DNA of 58,926 nt from Candidatus Aenigmatarchaeota archaeon (GTDB taxonomy: Archaea; Aenigmatarchaeota; Aenigmatarchaeia; CG10238-14; SCSR01). Each line of letters starts with the position of its first letter. The first letter of the stretch is position 1. This document shows positions 39,484 to 48,375 of the stretch, one piece after another. The translations under genes and the position numbers were made by a program. Under the pieces are notes generated by a model. The model had not been told where the DNA came from. It did no database searches and was given only the letters and a program-made list of their open reading frames with translations. The stretch is taken from contig JAGVVV010000006.1 of assembly GCA_018304615.1 (NCBI GenBank), forward strand, positions 1-58,926, written 5' to 3'.

Positions 39484-41814
39484 ATGAGATTCACTCCGAA
39501 GATAAAAGAAAAGGTCTGGGAAATAAAACTCGAGAAGAAGATTTTTGACAAGTGGACAAGCGAGAAGATCCATGTTTTCAATGTCAAGAGCAAGAAGAAG
39601 ATATTTGCCATAGACACTCCTCCTCCTTATCCGTCCGGAAGGCCGTGGCACATAGGTGCTGCCGCTCATTATTCTCAGATCGACATGATCGCTCGAACGG
39701 CGAGGATGATGGGAAAAGAAGTTTACTTCCCGATCGGGATAGACAGGAACGGAGTCCCTGTGGAGAATTACACTGAGAAGAAATTCAACATAAGAATGCA
39801 AGATACTCCCAGAGAAAAATTCCTGGAATTGGCGAAAACTGCTCTGGACGATCTGGAAGCAGAGATGATCGGGATAATGAAATCGATGGGACTGAGCGGG
39901 AATTTCGAGAATTATTACAGGACCGATTCCACTGAATACAGGAAATTAACGCAGACGACATTCATAATGATGTGGAAGAAAGGATTGATCTACGAGGACA
40001 TGAGGCCGAATAATTTCTGCATCGATTGCGGCACTACGATTGCTGACGCAGACATAACTTACGAGGATCTGCCTGCCCAACTCGTCTATATGAATTGGAA
40101 AGTGAAAGATTCCGATGAAAACATAATCATCGCCAGCACGAGACCGGAACTTATCTGCGCATGCCAGACTCTTATTGTAAATCCAGATGACGAAAGATTC
40201 AAGCATCTGCACGGAAAGTTTGCGACCATTCCAATTTACAACAGGGAAGTCAAAATAATTCCTCACCCTGCAGCTGATACTGAGTTCGGTAGCGGTGCGC
40301 TGATGATCTGCAGTTATGGTGATTACGAGGATGTCAGGCTGTTCAGGGAATTGGGGTTGAAAGAAGTTGTCGCCATAGATTCTAAAGGAAGGATGACAGA
40401 CAAGGCTGGAAAGTATGCCGGATTGAAGATAAAAGAGGCGAGGATGAAAATTATCCAAGATTTCGAGAATACTGGGATTATAATAAAAAAAGAGAACATA
40501 ACGCACAGGACACCTATCTGTGACAGGAGCAACACTCCGATAGAAATAATATCGATGAAAGAATTTTACCTGAAGCAGCTGGACTTTAAAGGAAAAATAA
40601 AAAAGGCTTCAGAAAAGCTGAAATTCCATCCAGAGGAACACAGGCAGATTCTCAACAACTGGATTGATGCTATTTCTATCGACTGGCCGATTTCAAGGAG
40701 AAGATTTTACGGTACAGAAATTCCAGTCTGGTTTTGCAAGTCCTGCAAGAAGGCTGTGGTTCCGGAGCCGGGAAAATACTACCAGCCATGGAAGGAGAGA
40801 AGCCCGGTTAGGAAATGCCCGTCATGCGGAGGAAGATCTTTCACAGGAGATGGTAGAACTTTCGACACATGGTTTGATTCAAGCATCTCCCCTCTGTTCA
40901 TAACAAAATTCATGAAAGACAAAACATTCTTTGCAAAAACCTATCCGTGCAGCATAAGGCCGCAGGCGAAAGACATAATCAGAACTTGGCTGTATTACAC
41001 ACTTTTGAGATGCTACCAGATCACAGGGAATCTCCCGTTCGAGCATGCGTGGATCCAGGGATATGGGGTGGACGAGAAGGGGGAGAAGATGAGCAAATCG
41101 AAAGGAAATGTCATCGATCCAATTCCCATTTTGGAAAAATATGGAGGTGACAATTTCAGATTCTGGGATGCGGCAGAAGCATCGCTCGGTTCAGATTTCA
41201 GATCTTCTGAGCAGAGGGTGATAGGATCATCCAAATTTTTGACGAAACTGTGGAATGTTGCCAAATACATCTCCATGTTTCCACAATCTCCAGAAGTGAA
41301 ACTAACTCCAACAGACAGATGGATTCTCGCAGAGTTGAACAAGGTTATCGAGGATTGCATGAAAGGATACGAAGATTTCAATTTCTTCATCCCCGCAAAC
41401 AGGATTAGGGAATTCGTGTGGAATGTCTTCGCACCGCACTATCTGGAGATGTCGAAGGCAAGGGCGTATGGGACTAATTTTTCAAAGGAAGACCAGAAGG
41501 CAGCATGGTTCACTCTGAACGAATGTTTGAAATCAATCCTTCTCTTGCTTGCTCCGATCACTCCGTTCCTCAGCGATTTTGTGTGGAGGACTCTGTACGG
41601 AAAGAAGAGCATCCACATAGAACAATTTCCAAAGACAAGATGGAAGAGCGATCTAGGAAAATTGACACAAGACATAATCGATTTCAACTCTGTTGTCTGG
41701 AACAAGAAGAAAGAGAAGAACATATCTTTGAAAGATCCGATCAAGATTGAAATACCGAAAGACCTGAAGGAGTTCGAAAAAGATCTCATAGTCATGCACA
41801 ATGCCAAATCTTAA
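39484..41814 (+). CDS. valS: valyl-tRNA synthetase
   Basis: A class I synthetase. The HIGH element reads RPWHIGAAAHYSQIDMIA, as in archaeal ValRS with WHIGA. Zinc-knuckle cysteines are in FCIDCGTT and in WFCKSCKK/KCPSCGG, and the KMSKS loop is EKMSKSKGNVIDPIPILEKYG. The CP1 editing domain carries STRPE. At 776 residues it is about 80-100 shorter than many ValRS because the C-terminal tail is brief. ATG 39484. Confidence 0.93.
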   Translation: MRFTPKIKEKVWEIKLEKKIFDKWTSEKIHVFNVKSKKKIFAIDTPPPYPSGRPWHIGAAAHYSQIDMIARTARMMGKEVYFPIGIDRNGVPVENYTEKKFNIRMQDTPREKFLELAKTALDDLEAEMIGIMKSMGLSGNFENYYRTDSTEYRKLTQTTFIMMWKKGLIYEDMRPNNFCIDCGTTIADADITYEDLPAQLVYMNWKVKDSDENIIIASTRPELICACQTLIVNPDDERFKHLHGKFATIPIYNREVKIIPHPAADTEFGSGALMICSYGDYEDVRLFRELGLKEVVAIDSKGRMTDKAGKYAGLKIKEARMKIIQDFENTGIIIKKENITHRTPICDRSNTPIEIISMKEFYLKQLDFKGKIKKASEKLKFHPEEHRQILNNWIDAISIDWPISRRRFYGTEIPVWFCKSCKKAVVPEPGKYYQPWKERSPVRKCPSCGGRSFTGDGRTFDTWFDSSISPLFITKFMKDKTFFAKTYPCSIRPQAKDIIRTWLYYTLLRCYQITGNLPFEHAWIQGYGVDEKGEKMSKSKGNVIDPIPILEKYGGDNFRFWDAAEASLGSDFRSSEQRVIGSSKFLTKLWNVAKYISMFPQSPEVKLTPTDRWILAELNKVIEDCMKGYEDFNFFIPANRIREFVWNVFAPHYLEMSKARAYGTNFSKEDQKAAWFTLNECLKSILLLLAPITPFLSDFVWRTLYGKKSIHIEQFPKTRWKSDLGKLTQDIIDFNSVVWNKKKEKNISLKDPIKIEIPKDLKEFEKDLIVMHNAKS

Positions 41815-41984
41815 TGCTTATGCCGATAAACAAACCATGGCATGAAAAAAACAGGATGCCGAAAAATCCTAATTTAGGACATAGAATTAAATGGCATCTA
41901 GAACATTCTAAAAACTGCGGTTGCAGAGAAATTCCTCAAAAGCTTTTAAGAGAGATGAAGAGGAGATCGACGAATAAAATTTAA
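41814..41984 (+). CDS. small conserved-looking protein, 56 aa
   Basis: HEKNRMPKNPNLGHRIKWHL, then EHSKNCGCREIPQKLL: a basic protein with several histidines and a CGC pair. I have seen similar short frames in archaeal genomes, from memory only. The ATG overlaps the ValRS stop by one base (TAATG), indicating translational coupling; ATG 41820 is the alternative. Confidence 0.65.
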   Translation: MLMPINKPWHEKNRMPKNPNLGHRIKWHLEHSKNCGCREIPQKLLREMKRRSTNKI

Positions 41985-42016
41985 ATACGGGCGACAAACT
42001 ATAAACAGTCGGTGAC
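41977..42016 (+). promoter_or_regulatory. promoter and ribosome binding site of the aRF1 gene
   Basis: ATTTAAATA (about 41979-41987) is a TATA box overlapping the end of the small gene. GGTGA (42012-42016) is a Shine-Dalgarno core correctly spaced before the ATG at 42026. Confidence 0.55.
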
Positions 42017-42025
42017 TTGCATTTA

Positions 42026-43221
42026 ATGAAGAACAAATCTACAGGCTTAGAAAGCTCATCAAAGAGCTAGATTCTTATAGAGGTAGGCATACCGAACTTG
42101 TTTCTGTTTACATTCCTGCTGGATATCAAGTTTCTGATGTCATCAACCAACTAACCAATGAAAAATCCACTGCAAGCAACATCAAGAGCAAGACCACTAG
42201 AAAGAACGTCCTCACTGCCTTGGAAAAAATAATCCAGCATCTGCGATTGCTTAAGCAAACTCCGGAGAATGGTTTTGTAGTTTTCTCTGGCAATGTCTCT
42301 CCGATAGAAGGAAAGGAAGACATAAGAATCTGGTCTTTCGAACCGCCGATAAAAATGAACCAGAAGATGTACTGGTGCGACCAGAAGTTTGTTATAGAAC
42401 CGTTAAGAGATTTCATCCAGGAAAAGGAAGTTTACGGTCTGATAGTTTTGGATGCAAAGGAAGCGTACATAGGACTGTTGAAAGGAAAATCTATTGTAGT
42501 GGTCAAGCATGACGACTCTACTGTCCCATCTAAATCTGTGAAAGGAGGAATGTCAGCCCGCAGATACGACAGGATCAGAGAAGATGCTCTGAACGAATTT
42601 TTCAGGAAAATTGCTGAGCTTGCATCTCAGGCATTCTTGCAGGAAAAAAATATCAAGGGTGTGATAATCGGCGGACCGGGCCCGATAAAAGAAATGTTCT
42701 ACAAAGGAAACTACCTCCATTACGAAATCCAAAACAAAGTTTTGGGAGTGAAAGATACGAGTTATACAGACGAGACTGGGTTGGAGGAGATTGTTCATAG
42801 GTCAGAAGACTTGTTGAAGGAAACTTCAATCGCCAAAGAGAGGGAACTTTTGAACGCATTTTTCACTGAACTCCAAAAAGACGGAAAGATTACTTATGGG
42901 TTGAAGGAGGTAGAGAAGGCCCTTGAGATGGGGGCTGTGGAGACTCTTTTGATTTCTGAGGAATTCGACAAAATAAGAGGAAAGTTCATCTGCCAGAACG
43001 AGCATGAGTTTGAAAAAGACGCGAAGAAGGATATGGATGTTAAATGTCCAGAATGTCTTGCACCTGCTAAACTCCATCAATTCAAAGATCTCAATGAATA
43101 TCTGATCGAACGTGCGAAAACTTTAGGCGCGAAGGTCGAAGTGATCTCGACCCAAACTGGTGAAGGAAAACAATTCAAAGAACTTGGCGGAATAGCTGCT
43201 TTTCTGAGGTACAAAATCTAG
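42026..43221 (+). CDS. prf1: peptide chain release factor aRF1, with GGM motif and apparent 5' frameshift
   Basis: The class I release factor that reads stop codons. Stop-codon domain: STASNIKSKTTRKNV (TASNIKS) and MYWCDQKFV (YxCxxxF). The peptidyl-hydrolase loop reads SVKGGMSARRYDRIRE, with GGM (codons 42544-42552) where GGQ is expected. The C-terminal domain has a zinc-like CQNEHEF/KCPECLAP segment. Homologous sequence extends upstream of the first in-frame start (TTG 42220) to codons just after ATG 42026, which is in another frame; restoring one A in the A-run after that ATG would give about 399 residues starting MKEQIYRLRK. Confidence 0.88.
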
Positions 43222-44036
43222 ACTTTCTGATAGACTCGATACTTTGGCCTTTTCCATTTGTCGTAGAGTTTCTTCCAATCGTCTTTCTTCCTCTTGAATA
43301 TGAAGAAGAACACGAACAGGGGAATCAATACTACAATCAACACGATAGCAAGAATCAATCCCCATGGGAATTCGTTACCTGTTTCCTGTGGAGTAGTTGT
43401 ACTTATCTCCTGGCAGTTGTTCGCAACGCATTCAAATCCATCTGAGCAGGACTTGTCAAAGAAAGAGTCTTCATTCTGGCAGCAGTCAAATTGACAATCT
43501 TGTTTAGAAATAGTTGTGGTTGTTGGAGTGGGAGTTGAAGTTGTAGTCGTAGTGACAATCAACGGTGCTTGGCAGATTCCATTAACACATTGAAGACCGG
43601 GGCAGCAGATACTGAAAGCGGTGCACACATTTCCAAGCGGACGGCAACTGATACCTCCGCCACCGCCACCACCTCCTCCGCTAGTCGTTGCTGTAGTCGT
43701 TCCAGAAGTGGTTGCTGTAGTCGTAGATGTTGTTGGAGCTGATGATACGCTAACTGAGCTGCAGGAAGTGACTATTGATGTGTTGTCGCAGAAAGGTTTA
43801 GCGTAAAAGGTTCCAGTTGAAGACGGGTACCATGTCGCAGATCCAGAAGTGATGTAAGGGTTGTCAGAAGGCGGACCTGAACATGTATTTGTAGGATAAA
43901 TGAGAAGTTTTCCAGAAGAACAATCTGATACAGTGCAATTGCATGAATTGGTGTCGCATGTCGAGCATGAGACTGAACCGTAGACTGCCGAAGGGATGAA
44001 GAGTAAAAATGCGGCGATAATTATAATTTTTTTCAT
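43218..44036 (-). CDS. anchored Cys-rich surface protein
   Basis: A signal peptide (IIIIAAFLLFIPSAVYG), an N-terminal cysteine cluster (SVSCSTCDTNSCNCTVSDC), a Ser/Thr linker, a poly-glycine turn, a second cluster (CRPLGNVCTAFSICCPGLQC), another Thr linker, a third (CQFDCCQNEDSFFDKSC), then a membrane helix and a basic tail KKDDWKKLYDKWKRPKYRVY. Three disulfide modules joined by flexible linkers. It overlaps the aRF1 stop by four bases, convergently. Confidence 0.7.
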   Translation of the reverse strand: MKKIIIIAAFLLFIPSAVYGSVSCSTCDTNSCNCTVSDCSSGKLLIYPTNTCSGPPSDNPYITSGSATWYPSSTGTFYAKPFCDNTSIVTSCSSVSVSSAPTTSTTTATTSGTTTATTSGGGGGGGGGISCRPLGNVCTAFSICCPGLQCVNGICQAPLIVTTTTTSTPTPTTTTISKQDCQFDCCQNEDSFFDKSCSDGFECVANNCQEISTTTPQETGNEFPWGLILAIVLIVVLIPLFVFFFIFKRKKDDWKKLYDKWKRPKYRVYQKV

Positions 44037-44040
44037 ACCA

Positions 44041-45366
44041 TCAACAGGTCAAAGTTTTGTCTTGTGAAGTTGTGGAATATGCAATCGGAGTTGTCAAGTC
44101 AGTGTCGCTCTTCTTGTAGGCAATCCATGAGATCTTGTATGTCCCGGTTCCGTATGTCGAGCAGTAGAAGTTGAAGATTAGAATGTCTCCCAATGTGGAA
44201 GTCGCCCCTCCGCTGCTGATTATTTTGCTTTTTGAATTTGAGACAAGGAACAGGACGTTGATACTCTCCAGATAGTTGGAGTTGAAGTCGAACATGCACT
44301 GGTAACCTATCGAGAGCGGCGAGCATGTGAAGTTCAGAGGAACTATACTCTGCAATACATTGATTTTGAAGTTGGCAAATCCGGAATGTGAGGAATCACC
44401 TGAGTCCGAAGCGGTTGCGTTCAGTGTGTAGTTGCTTGGTAATGCGAAGTTGGTATGGTAGCTGAAATTCACCAATCTCGACTGGCCAGGTGCAAGATTG
44501 AAAGTGCTGGAATCAGACGTGATGTCGAACATGTTGAATGATCGATTGAATAAAGTGAACGATTCTTGGGAAGTGTTGAAAATGAATTGGGTGCTGCCGC
44601 AGGCCGTGTCGTCCATGTTTGTGACATTGGCTGTGAAGTTGACAGTCTCTCCGAGTTTAAGGGTGGCAGAAGTAGGATTGACGGTTATATCTGGTTTATT
44701 TCTTATACAGCCTGGTTGAGAAGTTGTAGTGGTGGTGGTTGTTCCACAAGCTCCAGGGCATGACTGAATAGCTGCTCCAAATTGATTACAACTAACATTT
44801 AGTAGAAAACAATTCGCAGAAGGTGCTGTTGGACATCCGCCTGAAGAAATCAAACAACAACAGAACTGTTCAGTACCAGTGGTTGTGGTGGTTGTCGTAG
44901 TTGTTGTGGTGCTTGTCGTAGTAGTTGTGGTGGTCGTGGTTGTACTTTTAATTTGAATCAGAGGGCTGCCTTCCTTAGTTTGAATCAGAGGGCTGCCTTC
45001 TTTGATGATCATCAATGGGCTGCCTTCTTTGATGATCATCAATGGGCTGCCTTCCTTAGTTTGAATCAGAGGGCTGCCTTCCTTAGTTTGAATCAGAGGG
45101 CTGCCTTCTTTGATGATCATCAATGGGCTGCCCTCCTTCTCTATAATCAGAGGGCTGCCTTCCTTAATTTGGATTAAGGGACTGCCTTCCTTAATTTGGA
45201 TTAAGGGACTGCCTTCCTTAATTTGAATCAGAGGGCTTCCCTCTAATATCATACCTAGTTGAGGTCCACGCTCGATATAATTCGAGATAAATGAATAATT
45301 TGACACAACAACAGCGACTGCAAAAATAGCAATCAGAATAATTACATATGTAATAAAAGGCTGCAT
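44041..45366 (-). CDS. surface protein with 11 tandem nonapeptide repeats
   Basis: An N-terminal helix (FITYVIILIAIFAVAVVVSN) anchors the protein. Residues 42-140 are eleven units of EGSPL-I/M-x-x-K (QIK, IEK, IIK, QTK variants). A poly-threonine linker, a cysteine cluster (EQFCCCLISSGGC), a second linker, and CARDB/NEW-like beta domains (LKLGETVNFTANVTNM) follow. No C-terminal helix is visible. It is followed closely by the anchored Cys-rich gene at 43218 and is probably co-transcribed with it. Confidence 0.72.
   Translation of the reverse strand: MQPFITYVIILIAIFAVAVVVSNYSFISNYIERGPQLGMILEGSPLIQIKEGSPLIQIKEGSPLIQIKEGSPLIIEKEGSPLMIIKEGSPLIQTKEGSPLIQTKEGSPLMIIKEGSPLMIIKEGSPLIQTKEGSPLIQIKSTTTTTTTTTTSTTTTTTTTTTTGTEQFCCCLISSGGCPTAPSANCFLLNVSCNQFGAAIQSCPGACGTTTTTTTSQPGCIRNKPDITVNPTSATLKLGETVNFTANVTNMDDTACGSTQFIFNTSQESFTLFNRSFNMFDITSDSSTFNLAPGQSRLVNFSYHTNFALPSNYTLNATASDSGDSSHSGFANFKINVLQSIVPLNFTCSPLSIGYQCMFDFNSNYLESINVLFLVSNSKSKIISSGGATSTLGDILIFNFYCSTYGTGTYKISWIAYKKSDTDLTTPIAYSTTSQDKTLTC
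44947..45243 (-). repeat. 27-base coding minisatellite, 11 units
   Basis: Eleven in-frame 27-base units encode the nonapeptide repeats of the gene at 44041. Subtypes (QIK, QTK, IIK, IEK) recur in blocks, showing recent duplication and gene conversion between units. Codons for the GSPL core are nearly identical in all units. Confidence 0.9.
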
Positions 45367-45404
45367 ATTAAAAAATTGGTTTTCAAGATTATAAATCTGC
45401 TATT

Positions 45405-46433
45405 TTAAGGGTTCATGTAATTAACTTTGAACAAATTAATCGCAATACTGGCCCTTAAAGTTGTCAATATTCTATATCTACCGTCAGATCCGATATTCCA
45501 ACTGCCGTCAGCGTTCTGTACTGCCAATATTTTTCCTGCCAAATCCTGCAAGAAAGTTTTATCTTCGTAACCACTTTTCGCAAGGGAGTAAAGAGAGTTG
45601 TGGTATACATCGAGGGGATATCTAAGTTTTCCGTTTTTGATTTGATCGACAATGTAAGATTTCGTGAATTGAATCAGGTCAAAATATTCTGAAATGTCAT
45701 AGCCATAGCTTTCCAGTCTGTCAAACATAAGTAGAATGTGATTCCCGGCAATGATTTTCCTGTCCAAATAGTCAGAACTGTTTATATAGGAAATGAACTC
45801 TTTTGATTTTAAATCAACTTGTTGTTTTAATACTTTCTCGTCCTCGTGATTTTCTGCAAGTAGAGAAATGCACCAGGTCTCATCAATGACTTTTCTCCAA
45901 AACTGGGTTTCGTTGGGATTCGTCCAGCCATAGGGTTTTAGTTCATTCCTGATTATTCTGTAAACACTAGTATCATTGTAAGTCCAACCAAGAATACAAT
46001 AAAGATCTAATGCAAAATCTCCGGGCTCCCTGCTTTTGTCAATATAACTATAATCGATTGAGCGATTTGGAAGGATTCTGAGCACTCCTCTTAAAAATGA
46101 GTTAGCATCATCAATCTTTCTCTCAAGGCCAGAAGTACTAAAATTTTCATCCTTCAAAAAAACAAAGTCTAGACTGGCGTCGATTCTCTTATATATGTAT
46201 GTCCCATCAGGGACCGTGCATTTTGATTCGTCTTTCAAGCAATCTTCATAGGCGTTTCCCAGAATATCCTTATCCAGATTTTGGTTTACTAAGAAAACCT
46301 TTGCTTTTATCAAAGAATTATCAATACGCTCATTCAGAGGTTTGGGTAACAGGACAATTATCGAAATCACAACAAAGGCTATCGGAATAGCTCTGCTCAA
46401 AATGAATTTTGTCAAATCCTTTTTCCGTGGCAT
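45405..46433 (-). CDS. membrane-anchored alpha/alpha-toroid-like protein
   Basis: An N-terminal helix (FILSRAIPIAFVVISIIVLLP) is followed by 310 mainly helical residues. The C-terminal VQNADGSWNIGSDGRYRILT is the QW-type motif found in terpene-cyclase and prenyltransferase toroids, and HNSLYSLAKSGYED fits the same repeat style. No catalytic DXDD is visible, so a cyclase activity is not claimed. Probably faces outside the cell. Confidence 0.6.
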   Translation of the reverse strand: MPRKKDLTKFILSRAIPIAFVVISIIVLLPKPLNERIDNSLIKAKVFLVNQNLDKDILGNAYEDCLKDESKCTVPDGTYIYKRIDASLDFVFLKDENFSTSGLERKIDDANSFLRGVLRILPNRSIDYSYIDKSREPGDFALDLYCILGWTYNDTSVYRIIRNELKPYGWTNPNETQFWRKVIDETWCISLLAENHEDEKVLKQQVDLKSKEFISYINSSDYLDRKIIAGNHILLMFDRLESYGYDISEYFDLIQFTKSYIVDQIKNGKLRYPLDVYHNSLYSLAKSGYEDKTFLQDLAGKILAVQNADGSWNIGSDGRYRILTTLRASIAINLFKVNYMNP

Positions 46434-46469
46434 AACATATAGAATTTGTTACTAGAGAATAAAAAGAGT

Positions 46470-47333
46470 CTAAACAACAAATGTTAAAAATAGAATTGTT
46501 AATAAAGAAAAGATCGATAACAGAGCGACAAGGAGTTTGTCTGAAACATTTTCCAATTTTCTGGCCTTTGCAGAATCGAATCCTTTTCTTAACAAATTAA
46601 TTGCAATTGGGGATAATAAAATAAAGTAGATTCCCCATAAAATCCAAAGGATCAATTCATAAAAGATTTGATTGTTTATGTGGAATACTATTTGGAAGGA
46701 TGAAATTACGTTGACCAGTAGATGTGTCGTAATTGTCAAGAAAATATTTTTTGTGTAATAGAATAATATTGCTAGAAACATTGAATACGCTAGCACTGTA
46801 AATAAAATTATAAGAAAACTCGTCAGGTCTACATAGAAAAACCAGCCGAAATGAATGAGTGCGAAATTTGTTATTGTTATGTAAATTGCCCATCTGTCGC
46901 TAAAAACAGACGAAAGTTTACTTTGCAACAAGGATCTCATTCCAATTTCTTCGACAACGATAGCTATAGGGATTGAAAAAATTAGGAAGGTTGACAAATT
47001 CTGATAATCTAATCCCAAAGACTTGGCATAGAAAATGTCAAAATTAGGAAAGAAGACCCTGCTGATTATTGAGATGGGAAAAAATAGAGCTAATAAAACA
47101 AAAGCCAATTTTATATCGTTTTTATTTGGCTTCTTTATACCATAGTAATTAAGCTTCTTTTTAGACAGAACAGAATCGAAAATAACTAGTCCGAAAAGGA
47201 GAAATGCCAAAAGATATTCATTGAAGGGGGAATTGAAGAAATTTCGTATTAAAAAAAGTCCGAGTCCAGAAACAATTGCATTATAGAACAGAATTCTGAT
47301 TATCTGGTTATTCATCAAATTTCTTCCTGACAT
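46470..47333 (-). CDS. CPBP family intramembrane protease
   Basis: A polytopic protein with eight or so helices and the CPBP (ABI/Rce1-like) motifs: IVVEEIGMRSLLQ (EExxxR) and, two helices later, NFALIHFGWFFY (H). Such proteins process prenylated or bacteriocin-type peptides or act as immunity proteins. ATG 47315 (MNNQIIRILF) is an alternative start. It lies between two other membrane-associated genes on the same strand, with gaps of about 35-40 bases. Confidence 0.8.
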   Translation of the reverse strand: MSGRNLMNNQIIRILFYNAIVSGLGLFLIRNFFNSPFNEYLLAFLLFGLVIFDSVLSKKKLNYYGIKKPNKNDIKLAFVLLALFFPISIISRVFFPNFDIFYAKSLGLDYQNLSTFLIFSIPIAIVVEEIGMRSLLQSKLSSVFSDRWAIYITITNFALIHFGWFFYVDLTSFLIILFTVLAYSMFLAILFYYTKNIFLTITTHLLVNVISSFQIVFHINNQIFYELILWILWGIYFILLSPIAINLLRKGFDSAKARKLENVSDKLLVALLSIFSLLTILFLTFVV

Positions 47334-47374
47334 TTATATCACTTTTCTCGAATAAAAGATGAAATTTAAAAAAA

Positions 47375-48346
47375 TCAACTGAAAAATTTATTTGGATTCT
47401 CTTCATATATTTTCCTCAGGGTCTCCTCTGGTAAATTTAAACCGTCAAGGAGAGTTGAAGGCTCTAAAAAGCAATAAAACTTTTTCATTTCTAACAAATC
47501 CAAATGGCATTTCAGAAAATTGAAAATTTGCTTTTCATCTTGGCTTCCAATAACAATGTCAGAACCCCACATTATCCTGTCTTGATATCTCAGGATAAAT
47601 TCTCTGAAACTTTTCGTATCTTTTGTGGCGAAAGTGCCAACTCTTTGCCATGCACTTATATCCGTGTATAGATTTGGATACCTATCAAAAAGATTTCCAA
47701 GAACTTGCAAATTCCTTTCAACTGTGCAAAAATGGGCGCAAATGAATTTAATATTTGGGAATTCCTTTAAAACATCTTCGAATTCATCAAGTTGGTATGT
47801 CGATGACTCCACATGAATGATCACAGGCAATCTTGCTTTTCCGGCAATTTTAAAGACTTCTTTCATTTGAGAAGAATTGATCGGTCCGTACAAAGAAGTT
47901 ATATTATATTTACCTTCCCAAAAATCCAGGGTTTTCGAGAGGTTTTCCTCATTAGTTTTTTCCCAAATGACGCCATGATAAAATTTAAGTCCGTCAATTC
48001 CTTGTGAAATTCTTTCGTTTAACATTTCAAGAGAGTCTGGGAGATTGGGGTCCAATGTGTAAAAAACTAAAAATCGGTCAGGATATTCTTCCTTGATTCT
48101 TAAAAGATCGTCCATGTTTTCCTCATTCACGGATGAATCTGACAAGGAATTCAGTAAAACCATTTTTGAAATTTTCAAAGAATTCATGACATTGATAATT
48201 TGCGGGATTTCAGAACGGTTTAAAAGATGTTCATGAACATCGATAATGGAGAATTTTCTTTTCAATAGCCATCCTTGGTTTGAGAGAAATATGGAAATGG
48301 CAAACATTGAAACTACAAGTAAAATCGCAAAGTTTGTTTTATTCAT
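47375..48346 (-). CDS. exported amidohydrolase (Amidohydro_2-like)
   Basis: A TIM-barrel metal hydrolase tethered by an N-terminal helix (FAILLVVSMFAISIFLS). Metal ligand candidates in order: SIIDVHEHLLN (HxH), VIIHVES, FICAHFCTVERN, and IMWGSDIVIG (D). This matches the amidohydrolase-2/decarboxylase group. Substrate unknown. An extracytoplasmic location is unusual for the family. Confidence 0.75.
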   Translation of the reverse strand: MNKTNFAILLVVSMFAISIFLSNQGWLLKRKFSIIDVHEHLLNRSEIPQIINVMNSLKISKMVLLNSLSDSSVNEENMDDLLRIKEEYPDRFLVFYTLDPNLPDSLEMLNERISQGIDGLKFYHGVIWEKTNEENLSKTLDFWEGKYNITSLYGPINSSQMKEVFKIAGKARLPVIIHVESSTYQLDEFEDVLKEFPNIKFICAHFCTVERNLQVLGNLFDRYPNLYTDISAWQRVGTFATKDTKSFREFILRYQDRIMWGSDIVIGSQDEKQIFNFLKCHLDLLEMKKFYCFLEPSTLLDGLNLPEETLRKIYEENPNKFFS

Positions 48347-48375
48347 TATTTAATATTAGAAATTTTATTTATAAA

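Noticed and set aside
39406-42416. Antisense frames of 80-186 codons opposite the ValRS and aRF1 genes
   Set aside because: Shadows of strongly conserved coding sequence; none has a promoter or recognisable motif.
42220-43221. aRF1 starting at TTG 42220
   Set aside because: The stop-codon recognition domain, including TASNIKS, is encoded upstream of this codon in the same frame, so this start would remove an essential domain.
44947-45243. Regular 27-base repeats that look like a CRISPR or satellite array
   Set aside because: They are contiguous, in one reading frame, and encode EGSPL nonapeptides; no spacers are present.
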